Of a stretch of DNA of 16,462 bases, positions 7,524 through 14,131 are shown piece by piece. A program made the position numbers and the translations under genes. Position 1 is the first letter of the stretch. Each line of letters starts with the position of its first letter. This DNA is from Prolixibacteraceae bacterium (GTDB lineage Bacteria > Bacteroidota > Bacteroidia > Bacteroidales > Prolixibacteraceae): NCBI GenBank assembly GCA_016930735.1, contig JAFGGF010000380.1, positions 1 to 16,462 of the forward strand, given 5' to 3'. Below the pieces are notes generated by a model, which was given only the letters and a program-made list of their open reading frames with translations, did no database searches and had not been told where the DNA came from.

Positions 7524-7946
7524 TTATTTTTCCCAGAACAGTTTTTTCCCGAAACCCAATCGGTTGTCTGTCATTTTGATATATTTGAGATGTAATACCC
7601 AAAGTGAGGTATTCATTAGAGCCGCATAGGGAAATCTTTTCAGGTAGATTTTTTTTGCTTTTTTAGCCAGCTCTCCTTCAGGTTTTTGCATTGTTCCCCG
7701 GAATTGAATTCCCTGGATTTTACCCACAATTTTAGTTTCAAGGACAATACTTCCGGCCACTTCAGGATTTGAATCAACTTCTTTAATATGTTTGGTGTCA
7801 TCATCTGAAGTAAAAACCAGGCAATTCTCATCCTCTATAAATGCGTAAAAACAATTTGCACACCAGGGAATATTCTGATTTGAAGTAGCCAGTGTCAGAA
7901 CATGATGTTCTTTAATGAAGTCAATTATTCTTTTTTCCGGTTTCAT
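7524..7946 (-). CDS. YhbP/UPF0306-family protein (pyridoxamine 5'-phosphate oxidase-like fold)
   Basis: The 140-residue protein matches the YhbP (UPF0306) family over its whole length by motifs I recall from E. coli YhbP: WCANCFY (28-34), KRFPYA (103-108), a tryptophan at 116 and the C-terminal TDNRLGFGKKLFW (126-138). The family has the split-barrel fold of pyridoxamine-phosphate oxidases and flavin reductases, but no reaction is established for it. It is cytoplasmic, with no signal peptide. It ends about 100 nt upstream of nikR on the same strand and is divergent from the OsmC-family gene across a 178-bp spacer with a Fur-type box 46 nt upstream of its start. That context suggests a redox or metal-stress role; this is inference. 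Confidence 0.8.
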   Translation of the reverse strand: MKPEKRIIDFIKEHHVLTLATSNQNIPWCANCFYAFIEDENCLVFTSDDDTKHIKEVDSNPEVAGSIVLETKIVGKIQGIQFRGTMQKPEGELAKKAKKIYLKRFPYAALMNTSLWVLHLKYIKMTDNRLGFGKKLFWEK

Positions 7947-7981
7947 CTGTTTATAATTGTATATTTTTTAAAGTAACAGAT

Positions 7982-8008
7982 GGAGCTCCCATGATAATTA
8001 TAATCATG
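7982..8008. promoter_or_regulatory. Fur/PerR-type 7-1-7 box and flanking palindromes
   Basis: TGATAATTATAATCA (7992-8006) matches the classical Fur-family 7-1-7 pattern TGATAAT-N-ATTATCA at 13 of 14 defined positions. It lies within the longer dyad CATGAT-N7-ATCATG (7990-8008) and next to the perfect 8-bp palindrome GGAGCTCC (7982-7989). The site is in the divergent spacer, 46 nt upstream of the yhbP-like start and about 118 nt upstream of the osmC-like start. A Fur-superfamily repressor (Fur, PerR or similar) is the natural candidate. A T-run (8011-8015) follows on the + strand, so a hairpin reading is possible, but no + strand gene precedes it. Confidence 0.45.
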
Positions 8009-8049
8009 CTTTTTTGTGTAAAGATTTTTATCATGGTCGTTTCATAATA

Positions 8050-8083
8050 TTTGAAATAGGGTGCTAAAATAGTTGTATATTTA
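8050..8083 (+). promoter_or_regulatory. Candidate Bacteroidetes promoter for the OsmC-family gene
   Basis: TTTG (8050-8053) and TATATTTA (8076-8083) are separated by 22 nt. This fits the Bacteroidetes -33 TTTG / -7 TAnnTTTG pattern except for the last base of the -7 box. It would give a leader of roughly 35 nt before the ATG at 8125. It is the only such pair I found upstream of this gene. Confidence 0.3.
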
Positions 8084-8124
8084 GGATTAGACAAACGAAT
8101 TAATTTATAATAAAACAATATAAG

Positions 8125-8529
8125 ATGGCAACAATAAAAACTATTTACCTTGGAGAATTAAGGACTGAAAATGAACATCTTCAGTCTGGGAACAAAGTAA
8201 TTACCGATGCACCAACCGATAATCAGGGGAAGGGAGAATTTTTCTCACCTACCGATTTACTGGCTACATCTTTGGGCAGTTGTATTATGACAATTATGGG
8301 GATAAAAGCCCGCGATAATAACATCGATATAGAAGGTACTGAAGTAGAGGTAACAAAAATAATGGCTTCAAATCCGAGGCGTGTTGCCGAGGTGATGGTT
8401 GAATTTAAATTTCCAAATAAAGGTTATTCCGATGAAGAAAAAAAACTGGTTGAAAGCGTAGCAGGAATCAGTCCGGTGCCACTTAGCCTTCATCCTGATT
8501 TAAAACAGACCATCCTTTTTAAATGGTAA
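8125..8529 (+). CDS. OsmC/Ohr-family protein lacking the second catalytic cysteine
   Basis: The 134-residue cytoplasmic protein has the OsmC layout: N-terminal strands, the motif SPTDLLATSLGSCIMT around Cys53 (the peroxidatic Cys position at the start of the long helix), a beta region (about 68-97), and a C-terminal helix with GISPVPLSLHPDL. In typical OsmC/Ohr thiol peroxidases a second Cys begins the CPVS-like motif; here that position is Ser116 and Cys53 is the only cysteine in the protein. A two-Cys disulfide cycle is therefore impossible within one chain, so it may be a one-Cys peroxidase, use an external thiol, or serve another role. It is the only plus-strand gene, divergent from the yhbP-like gene across a Fur-type box. 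Its stop codon directly abuts the stop codon of the converging M1 peptidase gene. Confidence 0.85.
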   Translation: MATIKTIYLGELRTENEHLQSGNKVITDAPTDNQGKGEFFSPTDLLATSLGSCIMTIMGIKARDNNIDIEGTEVEVTKIMASNPRRVAEVMVEFKFPNKGYSDEEKKLVESVAGISPVPLSLHPDLKQTILFKW

Positions 8530-10467
8530 TTATAGTTTTATTATTTTTTGAATTTGCTGTTTTGTGCGAGTTTGAGCCTGGATAAGAAGAATTCCAGATG
8601 GCATATCAGTAACATCAATTTTGTTAAAGTCGCCTGAAATTTGTTTTAATAATTTTCCGGAAGAATTAAATATATTTATTTGTAATATTTCTTCTTTCGA
8701 AGGAACAAAAATTGAAAGTAAGTCCTTAACCGGATTCGGATAAATTATAATATCGGAATCGTTCTGAAGCCAGGGAACTCCAAGTGATTGATCAGTTTTT
8801 GATATGAGCCAAAGATCAGGGTCAATTTTAACACTGGCGACCTTAAAACCAGGATCGACATAAAACTCCTGCCTATTTGCTGTATGATTCAATCTGAAAT
8901 CAGCAGAGTCGGTTTTATTTTGGTTGTAACATCTGACAGGAACAGGCATTTCAAAAAAATCAACTGATTCATGAGAAGTTTTTTGATAAAGATTTATCCT
9001 GAGTACATTCTCATTGTTTTGCGAATAATACAATGAATAAGTCGGAAATCCTTCACCGTAATACCAGTCGTTAAAAAACTCTGTCAGGCTTGTATCTGAT
9101 TCGATTTCCAAATGACTGACAAGTTGCTGTTGAGAAGCAAATCCATTGGCAATGGCTGGATCATTCAGATAATTATTAATCGCGCTAAAAAGAACCTCGT
9201 CACCTAATAGCCATCTGAGCATGTGCAGTAAATAAGCTCCTTTTGAATAGGATAACCTCCCGTTGAATATCCTGGAAACACTTGTTGTATCCGTGACATA
9301 AACCGATCCTCCTGAATCAGATGTAATCCTTTCAACAAGTTGCTGTTTCCATACCGGCCACCATACTCCTTCCAGTAAATTTTGGTATGCCAAACCGGTC
9401 ACCCATGTTGCAAAACCTTCATTAAGCCAGATGTCATGCCAACTTGAAAGAGTAATATAATCACCAAACCACTGATGTGACATCTCATGGGCGATCAGGT
9501 CAAAACCAAAACCTCCCATAAAACTCATGGTTTGATGTTCCATACCTCCTCCCCATCCAAACTGGGCATGACCATATTTTTCTTCAGCGAAAGGATAAAC
9601 TCCAAAAAGTTCATTATATAACTCCATAATTTCAACGGATCGAGAAGTTTTTTCTCTGGTTGATTCCAGATTTTCAGGGTAAACGTAATTCAGAATTTCA
9701 ATTTTATTTTCATCCTGTAGATCCACAAAGTCGGAATAACTTGCATAGTTTGTTACTGCAATTGCAACAAGGTAAGTTGCAATAGGAAAGCGATGTTTCC
9801 AGTGCATTTTCCGGTTTCCGTTATCTGTTGTTTCTGAAATCAGAACTCCGTTGCTTGCCGTGCGGTATAATTCAGGGCTCGTTACTATAATGTCAATTGA
9901 ATCGATCTTATCGGAAAGGCTTTGTTTACAAGGCCACCAGTCTCTGGCACCATATGGTTCTGAAAGGGTCCAGATTACAGGGATTTCATTGTGCTTGCTT
10001 TGTACGAAAGAACCATAACCGGTTTCATCAGGAATGCCTTTATAATAAATGGTTAAAGAATCAACTCCGGTTAAATTAAAACTTTCGTTAAAAGTTATTT
10101 CCACGATGTCCTGGCTATGTTTAAAGCCGATTAAATTACCCCGGTGTTTGACTGAATCGACTGCTAAATTTTGGACAAGGTCGAACTGGATAGATTCGGA
10201 ATCAGGATTGAGAATTTTAAAATATGAAGTAATAGCTCCTTTTATATATTTTATTTCAGGATTGATTTTCCAGTCAAGACGTTGATAGACAAGTTCATAA
10301 TCGCTGTAATTCCGGTTTTCTGTAAACAGTGCTTTTTTCCGGAACAGGTTTGCTTTTAATTGACTGATATCATCGATGTTTTTAAGAAGGTTGGGTTGAC
10401 AAAAAGAATTCAGGCTGAAAAAAATATTCAGCAAAAAAAGAATTGAATATATTTTTGCCCGTTGCAT
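8530..10467 (-). CDS. Secreted M1-family zinc metallopeptidase with T9SS type A sorting domain
   Basis: The 645-residue protein hydrolyses peptides, most likely as an aminopeptidase, outside the cell. It has a signal peptide (about 1-23, ...FFSLNSFCQ), the M1 N-terminal beta domain (about 55-250), the substrate-binding GGGMEHQ (307-312, counterpart of GAMEN), the zinc site HEMSHQWFGD with Glu350 18 residues after the second His (His327, Glu328, His331, Glu350), and the catalytic Tyr407 in SYSKGAYLL. Residues about 572-645 (IIYPNPVKDLLSIF ... PSGILLIQ ... KIIKL) form a T9SS type A C-terminal sorting domain, so the enzyme should cross the outer membrane by T9SS and be anchored or released there. 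The GGGMEHQ variant departs from GAMEN at two positions, as in several distant M1 members. It starts 1 nt after ispH and is the last gene of the porQ-cmk-ispH unit. Confidence 0.93.
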   Translation of the reverse strand: MQRAKIYSILFLLNIFFSLNSFCQPNLLKNIDDISQLKANLFRKKALFTENRNYSDYELVYQRLDWKINPEIKYIKGAITSYFKILNPDSESIQFDLVQNLAVDSVKHRGNLIGFKHSQDIVEITFNESFNLTGVDSLTIYYKGIPDETGYGSFVQSKHNEIPVIWTLSEPYGARDWWPCKQSLSDKIDSIDIIVTSPELYRTASNGVLISETTDNGNRKMHWKHRFPIATYLVAIAVTNYASYSDFVDLQDENKIEILNYVYPENLESTREKTSRSVEIMELYNELFGVYPFAEEKYGHAQFGWGGGMEHQTMSFMGGFGFDLIAHEMSHQWFGDYITLSSWHDIWLNEGFATWVTGLAYQNLLEGVWWPVWKQQLVERITSDSGGSVYVTDTTSVSRIFNGRLSYSKGAYLLHMLRWLLGDEVLFSAINNYLNDPAIANGFASQQQLVSHLEIESDTSLTEFFNDWYYGEGFPTYSLYYSQNNENVLRINLYQKTSHESVDFFEMPVPVRCYNQNKTDSADFRLNHTANRQEFYVDPGFKVASVKIDPDLWLISKTDQSLGVPWLQNDSDIIIYPNPVKDLLSIFVPSKEEILQINIFNSSGKLLKQISGDFNKIDVTDMPSGILLIQAQTRTKQQIQKIIKL

Positions 10468-10468
10468 T

Positions 10469-11329
10469 TTAACTGTTTTTTTCCACCCAATCCGCTACAT
10501 TTTCCATCAGCCATTGAGGAGTAGAGGTTGCACCGCAAATACCAACCGATTTAACGTTGGAAAGCCATTCAGGTTTCAGTTCCTCCAGGGTTGAAATAAA
10601 ATGGGTATTGGGATTTTTTTTCCGGCAGGTTTCAAAAAGGAACCTGCCGTTTGAGCTTTTTTTCCCTGAAACAAACAAAATAAGTTCATATTCTGATACA
10701 AACTTTTCAAGTTTCGGAACCCTGTTGGCTACCTGCCTGCAAATGGTATCATTTATTTTGAATGGAACATGATCATTTAATTCTGATTTTATTTTTTCAG
10801 TCAACCTGTTAAATTCATGAACCGATTTGGTGGTTTGTGAAAAAAAAGTTACAGGTTTTGTATAATCAATCATATTCAGGTTTTGTTCACCTTCGAGAAT
10901 AATTGCTTCATTGTTGGTTTGTCCGTTCAGACCAACAACCTCAGCATGACCCTTTTTACCGTAAATTACTATTTGCCCTTTATTCAATTTACTTTCTTCA
11001 TACGCTTTTTTAATTTTCTTCTGAAGTTTTATTACAACCGGGCATGTTGCGTCAATCAGGGTGATATTATTTTCTGAGGCATATTTATAGGTTTCCGGAG
11101 GTTCGCCATGAGCACGGATTAGTACCGAACAATTTTTCAGTGTAAAATATTCCTCGCGCGAAACGGTTATCAAGCCCATTTTTACGAGCCGGTGAATTTC
11201 CTCTCCGTTATGGACGATGTCGCCAAGGCAAAAAAGCTGTCCTTCTTTTTTGAGCGATTCTTCGGCTATTTTAATTGCATTTACAACACCGAAACAAAAT
11301 CCTGAACTTTTATCGATTTCAATTTTCAT
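10469..11329 (-). CDS. ispH: 4-hydroxy-3-methylbut-2-enyl diphosphate reductase (IspH/LytB)
   Basis: IspH is the last enzyme of the methylerythritol phosphate pathway; it uses a [4Fe-4S] cluster to reduce HMBPP to IPP and DMAPP in the cytoplasm. The 286-residue protein shows the three cluster cysteines Cys12 (SGFCFGV), Cys96 (DATCPVV) and Cys197 (NDTICRQV), the conserved histidines in DIVHNG, AHGEPP and KGHAEVVG, and the catalytic Glu130 (HAEVVG). I chose the ATG at 11329: the frame extends 9 nt further to a TTG at 11338, but the ATG places the cysteines at 12, 96 and 197, exactly as in E. coli IspH from memory. It overlaps the 3' end of cmk by 11 nt and ends 1 nt before the M1 peptidase start, which indicates translational coupling in one operon. 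Confidence 0.96.
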   Translation of the reverse strand: MKIEIDKSSGFCFGVVNAIKIAEESLKKEGQLFCLGDIVHNGEEIHRLVKMGLITVSREEYFTLKNCSVLIRAHGEPPETYKYASENNITLIDATCPVVIKLQKKIKKAYEESKLNKGQIVIYGKKGHAEVVGLNGQTNNEAIILEGEQNLNMIDYTKPVTFFSQTTKSVHEFNRLTEKIKSELNDHVPFKINDTICRQVANRVPKLEKFVSEYELILFVSGKKSSNGRFLFETCRKKNPNTHFISTLEELKPEWLSNVKSVGICGATSTPQWLMENVADWVEKNS

Positions 11330-12023
11330 TGGCTTCAATTACCTCTCTTGCTTTTTGTAAAGCCCATTCAAGCTGCCCTTCCAATGTGTAGTTGCTGTTA
11401 TCCAGGACAATGGCATCATCGGCTTTCCTCAGCGGGCTTTCCTTCCGGTTTTGATCTATAAAATCGCGCTCGTTTATGTTTTTTATAACTTCTTCCATCG
11501 ACACTTTTTGTCCTTTGCCAATTAACTCATCAAAACGACGTTGTGCCCTTATTTCAGGCGAAGCAGTCATGAAAATTTTTAATTCAGCCTGAGGGAAAAC
11601 GACAGTCCCTATATCACGGCCATCCATTACTATTCGCTTTTCCTCTCCCATCTGGCGCTGGAATTTTACCATTTCCTGCCTGACTTCTTTAATTGCGCTT
11701 ATCGGGCTTACATTATTTGAAACATCCAACATCCTGATTTGTTCTTCCACATTTTTACCATTCAGGAAAGTAGTGTTTTTTTCGGTTTCCCTTATAAATT
11801 TAAAAGAAATTGAAATGTTTTCTAATCCTTTAATTATCTTTTCCTTATCGGAGATTCCATTGGATATCCAGTTATTTTGCAGAGCCACAAGTGTAACTAC
11901 TCTGTACATTGCACCACTATCGATATAGGCATAACCCAGTTCACAGGCAAGCGATTTGGCAAGTGTACTTTTTCCACACGATGAAAATCCATCAATGGCA
12001 ATTATAATTTTTTTATTCTGCAT
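11319..12023 (-). CDS. cmk: Cytidylate kinase
   Basis: Cmk phosphorylates CMP and dCMP with ATP in the cytoplasm. The 234-residue protein has the P-loop GFSSCGKS (12-19), the nucleotide-monophosphate-binding DSGAMYR (35-41), the CMP-contacting segment around MDGRDIGT (133-140), and the lid and adenine region FMTASPEIRAQRR (151-163) with DRxESPLxxADDA-like residues near 190-205. The frame is open for another 67 codons upstream, into the porQ gene, but that stretch resembles no Cmk and overlaps porQ in another frame; MQNKKIIIAIDGFSSCGKS from 12023 is the family-like start. It follows porQ after 61 nt and overlaps ispH by 11 nt. A -7 promoter box lies 22 nt upstream (12045-12052), so cmk may also be transcribed on its own. 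Confidence 0.95.
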   Translation of the reverse strand: MQNKKIIIAIDGFSSCGKSTLAKSLACELGYAYIDSGAMYRVVTLVALQNNWISNGISDKEKIIKGLENISISFKFIRETEKNTTFLNGKNVEEQIRMLDVSNNVSPISAIKEVRQEMVKFQRQMGEEKRIVMDGRDIGTVVFPQAELKIFMTASPEIRAQRRFDELIGKGQKVSMEEVIKNINERDFIDQNRKESPLRKADDAIVLDNSNYTLEGQLEWALQKAREVIEANEN

Positions 12024-12044
12024 GACTTTTTTATCAGGTATGCA

Positions 12045-12076
12045 CAAAGATAAGTTTCTTTTTAAAGAATGATAAA
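12045..12076 (-). promoter_or_regulatory. Candidate internal promoter for cmk
   Basis: On the minus strand TATCTTTG (12052-12045) is a perfect TAnnTTTG box and is identical to the -7 box of porQ. Upstream, TTTA (12076-12073) stands where TTTG is expected, with a 20-nt spacer. Transcription would begin about 15 nt before the cmk ATG. It would allow cmk-ispH-peptidase expression separate from porQ. Confidence 0.4.
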
Positions 12077-12084
12077 AGGAATTT

Positions 12085-13116
12085 TCAGAAAGCTTCGTTG
12101 AGGTTAATAGCGAGAGAAAACAGGTTGGATGAGCCGGCAAGGTGGAAACGGGATGTCGCAAAATCGAGCCGGTATCTTTTAATATGTACACCAAAGCCCA
12201 AAGAGAATCCAACGGTTGATGCATGATCCTCCATCATTAACTCCTGGCGGCGCTGGTAGTTATATCCGGCACGGATGGTGAAATTTTTTGAGGGAAGCAG
12301 TTCTATGCCAAAAACCATGTGCCGCATCAGTTGTTTTCCAAAACTTTCCTGTGGTTCGTAAACGAATATTTCATTGGCTTCTTCTTCATCAGGTTCAGGA
12401 TTGGCAAGATCCCAGTTATTAAGGTGCTGCAATGTAGCATGTAATACAACCGGGGCATGTGACAGCCTGCTTGAAATTCCTGCCTGAATATCGAACGGAA
12501 TAGGTTCTCTTTCACCATTTTGGTAATAAGTTGAAATCTGAGTTCCAATGTTTTTTGCCACAAGTCCCACATTTGTCAGCTCGTTTTTACTGCTGTAACT
12601 AATACCCAGGTCAAGGGCTATTCCAAATGAATTGTAACTTTCAAAAACCGAAAAGACAGGTTTCAGGTTGACTCCGTATTTCAACCTTTTATACTGGTTG
12701 GAATATATAATATTCATAGCATATTCAGCAGCTTTAAACTCGTTGCCTGTTACAGTTCCTGTTTCTGTAGCTTCAATAAATTTTCCATAATTGATATAAT
12801 GCATTCCCAATGCAAAATTTCCTATGCCTTCAAAGGTTCTTGCATACGAAACGTAACCGAAATTTATATCGGCGAAATAGTTTACAAAATTGAATAATAC
12901 CTGATTTGACATTCCGGCTGCCAAAGATGATGGATTGTAATATGGAAGGTTAAGGTCTTCTGAATCGCTGATGGCAACCTGTGTCCCGCCTAATGCAGCA
13001 ATTCGTGCTGAATTGGTAAGATCCAGGAATTGATAGGTGCTTTCGCCTCCAATTTGTGCATGGCTGAGTTTTACAATAAGGGCCAGAAGTAAAATGATAA
13101 TGTATTTTTGAGCCAT
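12085..13116 (-). CDS. porQ: Type IX secretion system protein PorQ
   Basis: PorQ is an outer-membrane beta-barrel of the T9SS attachment complex, which also includes PorU, PorV and PorZ and anchors cargo proteins at the cell surface. From the ATG at 13116 it has 343 residues with a signal peptide (MAQKYIIILLLALIVKLSHA, cut before QIGG) and then the family signature GGESTYQFLDLTNSARIAALGG, with NPSSLA shortly after (residues about 72-77). The rest is alternating beta-strand sequence ending FSLAINLNEAF. The frame continues 11 codons upstream to a TTG at 13149, but that lies inside a perfect -7 promoter box, so the inner ATG is the real start. It heads the porQ-cmk-ispH-M1 peptidase unit. Confidence 0.93.
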   Translation of the reverse strand: MAQKYIIILLLALIVKLSHAQIGGESTYQFLDLTNSARIAALGGTQVAISDSEDLNLPYYNPSSLAAGMSNQVLFNFVNYFADINFGYVSYARTFEGIGNFALGMHYINYGKFIEATETGTVTGNEFKAAEYAMNIIYSNQYKRLKYGVNLKPVFSVFESYNSFGIALDLGISYSSKNELTNVGLVAKNIGTQISTYYQNGEREPIPFDIQAGISSRLSHAPVVLHATLQHLNNWDLANPEPDEEEANEIFVYEPQESFGKQLMRHMVFGIELLPSKNFTIRAGYNYQRRQELMMEDHASTVGFSLGFGVHIKRYRLDFATSRFHLAGSSNLFSLAINLNEAF

Positions 13117-13146
13117 CCGTGTTTTATTCTTTCTTTTAATTAACGC

Positions 13147-13180
13147 CAAAGATATTTATTTATTTTAAGCAGTTTTCAAA
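13147..13180 (-). promoter_or_regulatory. porQ: Bacteroidetes-type promoter of the porQ operon
   Basis: On the minus strand TTTG (13180-13177), a 22-nt spacer and TATCTTTG (13154-13147) match the -33 TTTG / -7 TAnnTTTG consensus completely. Transcription would start near 13140, leaving a leader of about 25 nt before the porQ ATG (13116). The -33 element sits inside the 14-bp dyad CAGTTT-TC-AAACTG (13170-13183), which could serve as an operator. Confidence 0.6.
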
Positions 13181-13183
13181 CTG
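13170..13183. repeat. 14-bp dyad over the -33 box of the porQ promoter
   Basis: CAGTTT (13170-13175) and AAACTG (13178-13183) are perfectly inverted around TC. The dyad overlaps the TTTG -33 element on the minus strand, a position where a bound protein would affect transcription. No regulator family can be named from it, and short AT-rich dyads occur by chance. Confidence 0.3.
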
Positions 13184-13232
13184 TATTTAAAGGGTCTGCA
13201 AAATTGTAAAATTATTAATTGTTTCAAGTAAT

Positions 13233-13268
13233 CTGGTTTATTTTAGGCACAAGCCTGAATGCAACCAG
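13233..13268 (-). terminator. Strong hairpin after the 92-residue gene, probable transcript end
   Basis: CTGGTT (13233-13238) pairs with AACCAG (13263-13268); inside, TTTAGGC (13242-13248) pairs with GCCTGAA (13253-13259) with one G-U pair, closing on an ACAA loop in + strand letters. The two stems are separated by a 3x3 internal loop. It begins 3 nt after the stop codon of the gene ending at 13271 and precedes the porQ promoter, so it fits a transcript end. No U-tract follows on the minus strand, so it may instead be an RNA-stabilising 3' structure. Confidence 0.4.
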
Positions 13269-13270
13269 AA

Positions 13271-13549
13271 TTAAAATGATCGATACATAATATAAACCAG
13301 GATGTTTGTTATTAAAACCGCTCTTTTCTCATTGATCAGTGTTTTTAATAATTGTTTTTTGTATTCCTCGGAACCTTCCTTTTCAAGTAACCTTTTTAAA
13401 TCGCGGTGTTTGAGATGGTAATAATCTTTTACTTCAATGCCAAACATTTTTTCCATTCCACCCCCGTCCTGCTTGCTTCTTTTTGAAAGGAACTTTTGTG
13501 GTTTTAAACGGGTAATCCAGCTTTGCATACCCAGACCCATATATCCCAT
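13271..13549 (-). CDS. Small protein of unknown function
   Basis: The 92-residue protein begins MGYMGLGMQSWITRLKPQKFLSK; from memory, Bacteroidetes genomes hold small uncharacterised proteins with very similar starts (MGYxGxGMQxWIYTxKPRKPFSK-like), some of them doubtfully labelled as riboflavin synthase subunits. The middle is lysine- and glutamate-rich and probably helical (about 44-76), and the end (RAVLITNILVYIMYRSF, about 76-92) is hydrophobic enough for a C-terminal tail anchor. There is no signal peptide and no catalytic motif. It starts 36 nt after the stop of the cysteine-cluster gene on the same strand and is followed by a strong hairpin, so it is likely the last gene of that transcript. 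I support it as a real gene but assign no function. Confidence 0.65.
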   Translation of the reverse strand: MGYMGLGMQSWITRLKPQKFLSKRSKQDGGGMEKMFGIEVKDYYHLKHRDLKRLLEKEGSEEYKKQLLKTLINEKRAVLITNILVYIMYRSF

Positions 13550-13585
13550 ATCGTTAATTTTGAGGTTGATATATAAAGATAAACA

Positions 13586-14089
13586 TTAAAAGTCAATATT
13601 CTTTACATCTTTAATAATATTGAAAACTACAGGGCAGGTTTCGCAGTTTTTATGTGTTAATTGCAATATCTGGTAAAAACGTTTCCTGTTGGTATGAGGA
13701 TATTCCCTGCAAGCTTTGGGCCGTTGTTCGTAAACCAAACAATAGTTATCGGGCAAAAGGAAAGGGCAGGGGTGGTCTTTGAAAACATAATCGTTGTCTT
13801 CATCAACCTTTATATATTGATCAATAAATTCCGAAGGTTTTATTTTCAGAAATTTTGCAAGTCTTTCAATATCTTTGAATATCAGCCTCGGACCAATTGT
13901 TTTACAGCAGTTTGCACAGTCGAGGCAATCAAATTCGGCAAAAGCTTCGTTGTGCATTTTATGGACTATATCATCCAGATTTTTTGGCTTTTTCTTTTTC
14001 AATTTTTTCAGGAATACATTTGTTTCCCAGCGGGTTTTGTCAGTCAGTAGTTTTAATTCTTCAGGTGTTTTATATTCAATTATTGTCAT
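13586..14089 (-). CDS. YkgJ-family cysteine-cluster protein (zinc- or iron-chelating)
   Basis: The 167-residue cytoplasmic protein carries the YkgJ/UPF0153 cysteine signature: Cys55, Cys58, Cys61 and Cys62 (CLDCANCC), Cys108 (HPCPFL), Cys117 (NYCLVYEQRP), Cys127 (KACREYP), then Cys149 and Cys152. The CxxCxxCC...CPFL...C.iY..RP..CR.YP pattern is typical of the family, which is predicted to bind zinc or an iron-sulfur cluster; the biological role is not established. The N-terminal 40 residues are lysine-rich. It lies 42 nt after the EamA transporter gene and 36 nt before the small gene ending at 13271. A 9-nt repeat (ATTGTCATT, 14082-14090 and 14096-14104) duplicates the start region, and the upstream copy opens a five-codon frame (MTIDQ, 14086-14103) whose TGA overlaps this ATG by 4 nt, which could couple or damp initiation. 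Confidence 0.85.
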   Translation of the reverse strand: MTIIEYKTPEELKLLTDKTRWETNVFLKKLKKKKPKNLDDIVHKMHNEAFAEFDCLDCANCCKTIGPRLIFKDIERLAKFLKIKPSEFIDQYIKVDEDNDYVFKDHPCPFLLPDNYCLVYEQRPKACREYPHTNRKRFYQILQLTHKNCETCPVVFNIIKDVKNIDF

Positions 14090-14131
14090 TGGTCAATTGT
14101 CATTAATCAACAGGAAATAAATTGGGATTTA

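Noticed and set aside
7990..8016. Intrinsic terminator (dyad followed by T-run) on the + strand
   Set aside because: No + strand gene lies upstream to be terminated, and the dyad matches a Fur-family box better.
9897..10285. Plus-strand frames inside the M1 peptidase gene
   Set aside because: They have no recognisable motif and lie opposite a gene with an intact zinc site and sorting domain; the same holds for the other opposite-strand frames in the window.
11319..12224. A 301-residue cytidylate kinase with a long N-terminal extension
   Set aside because: The first 67 codons overlap the porQ 3' end in another frame and resemble no Cmk; a family-like start with the P-loop lies at 12023.
13117..13149. 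porQ starting 11 codons earlier, at 13149
   Set aside because: The first codon is TTG, lies inside a perfect -7 promoter box, and would place a basic stretch before a good signal peptide.
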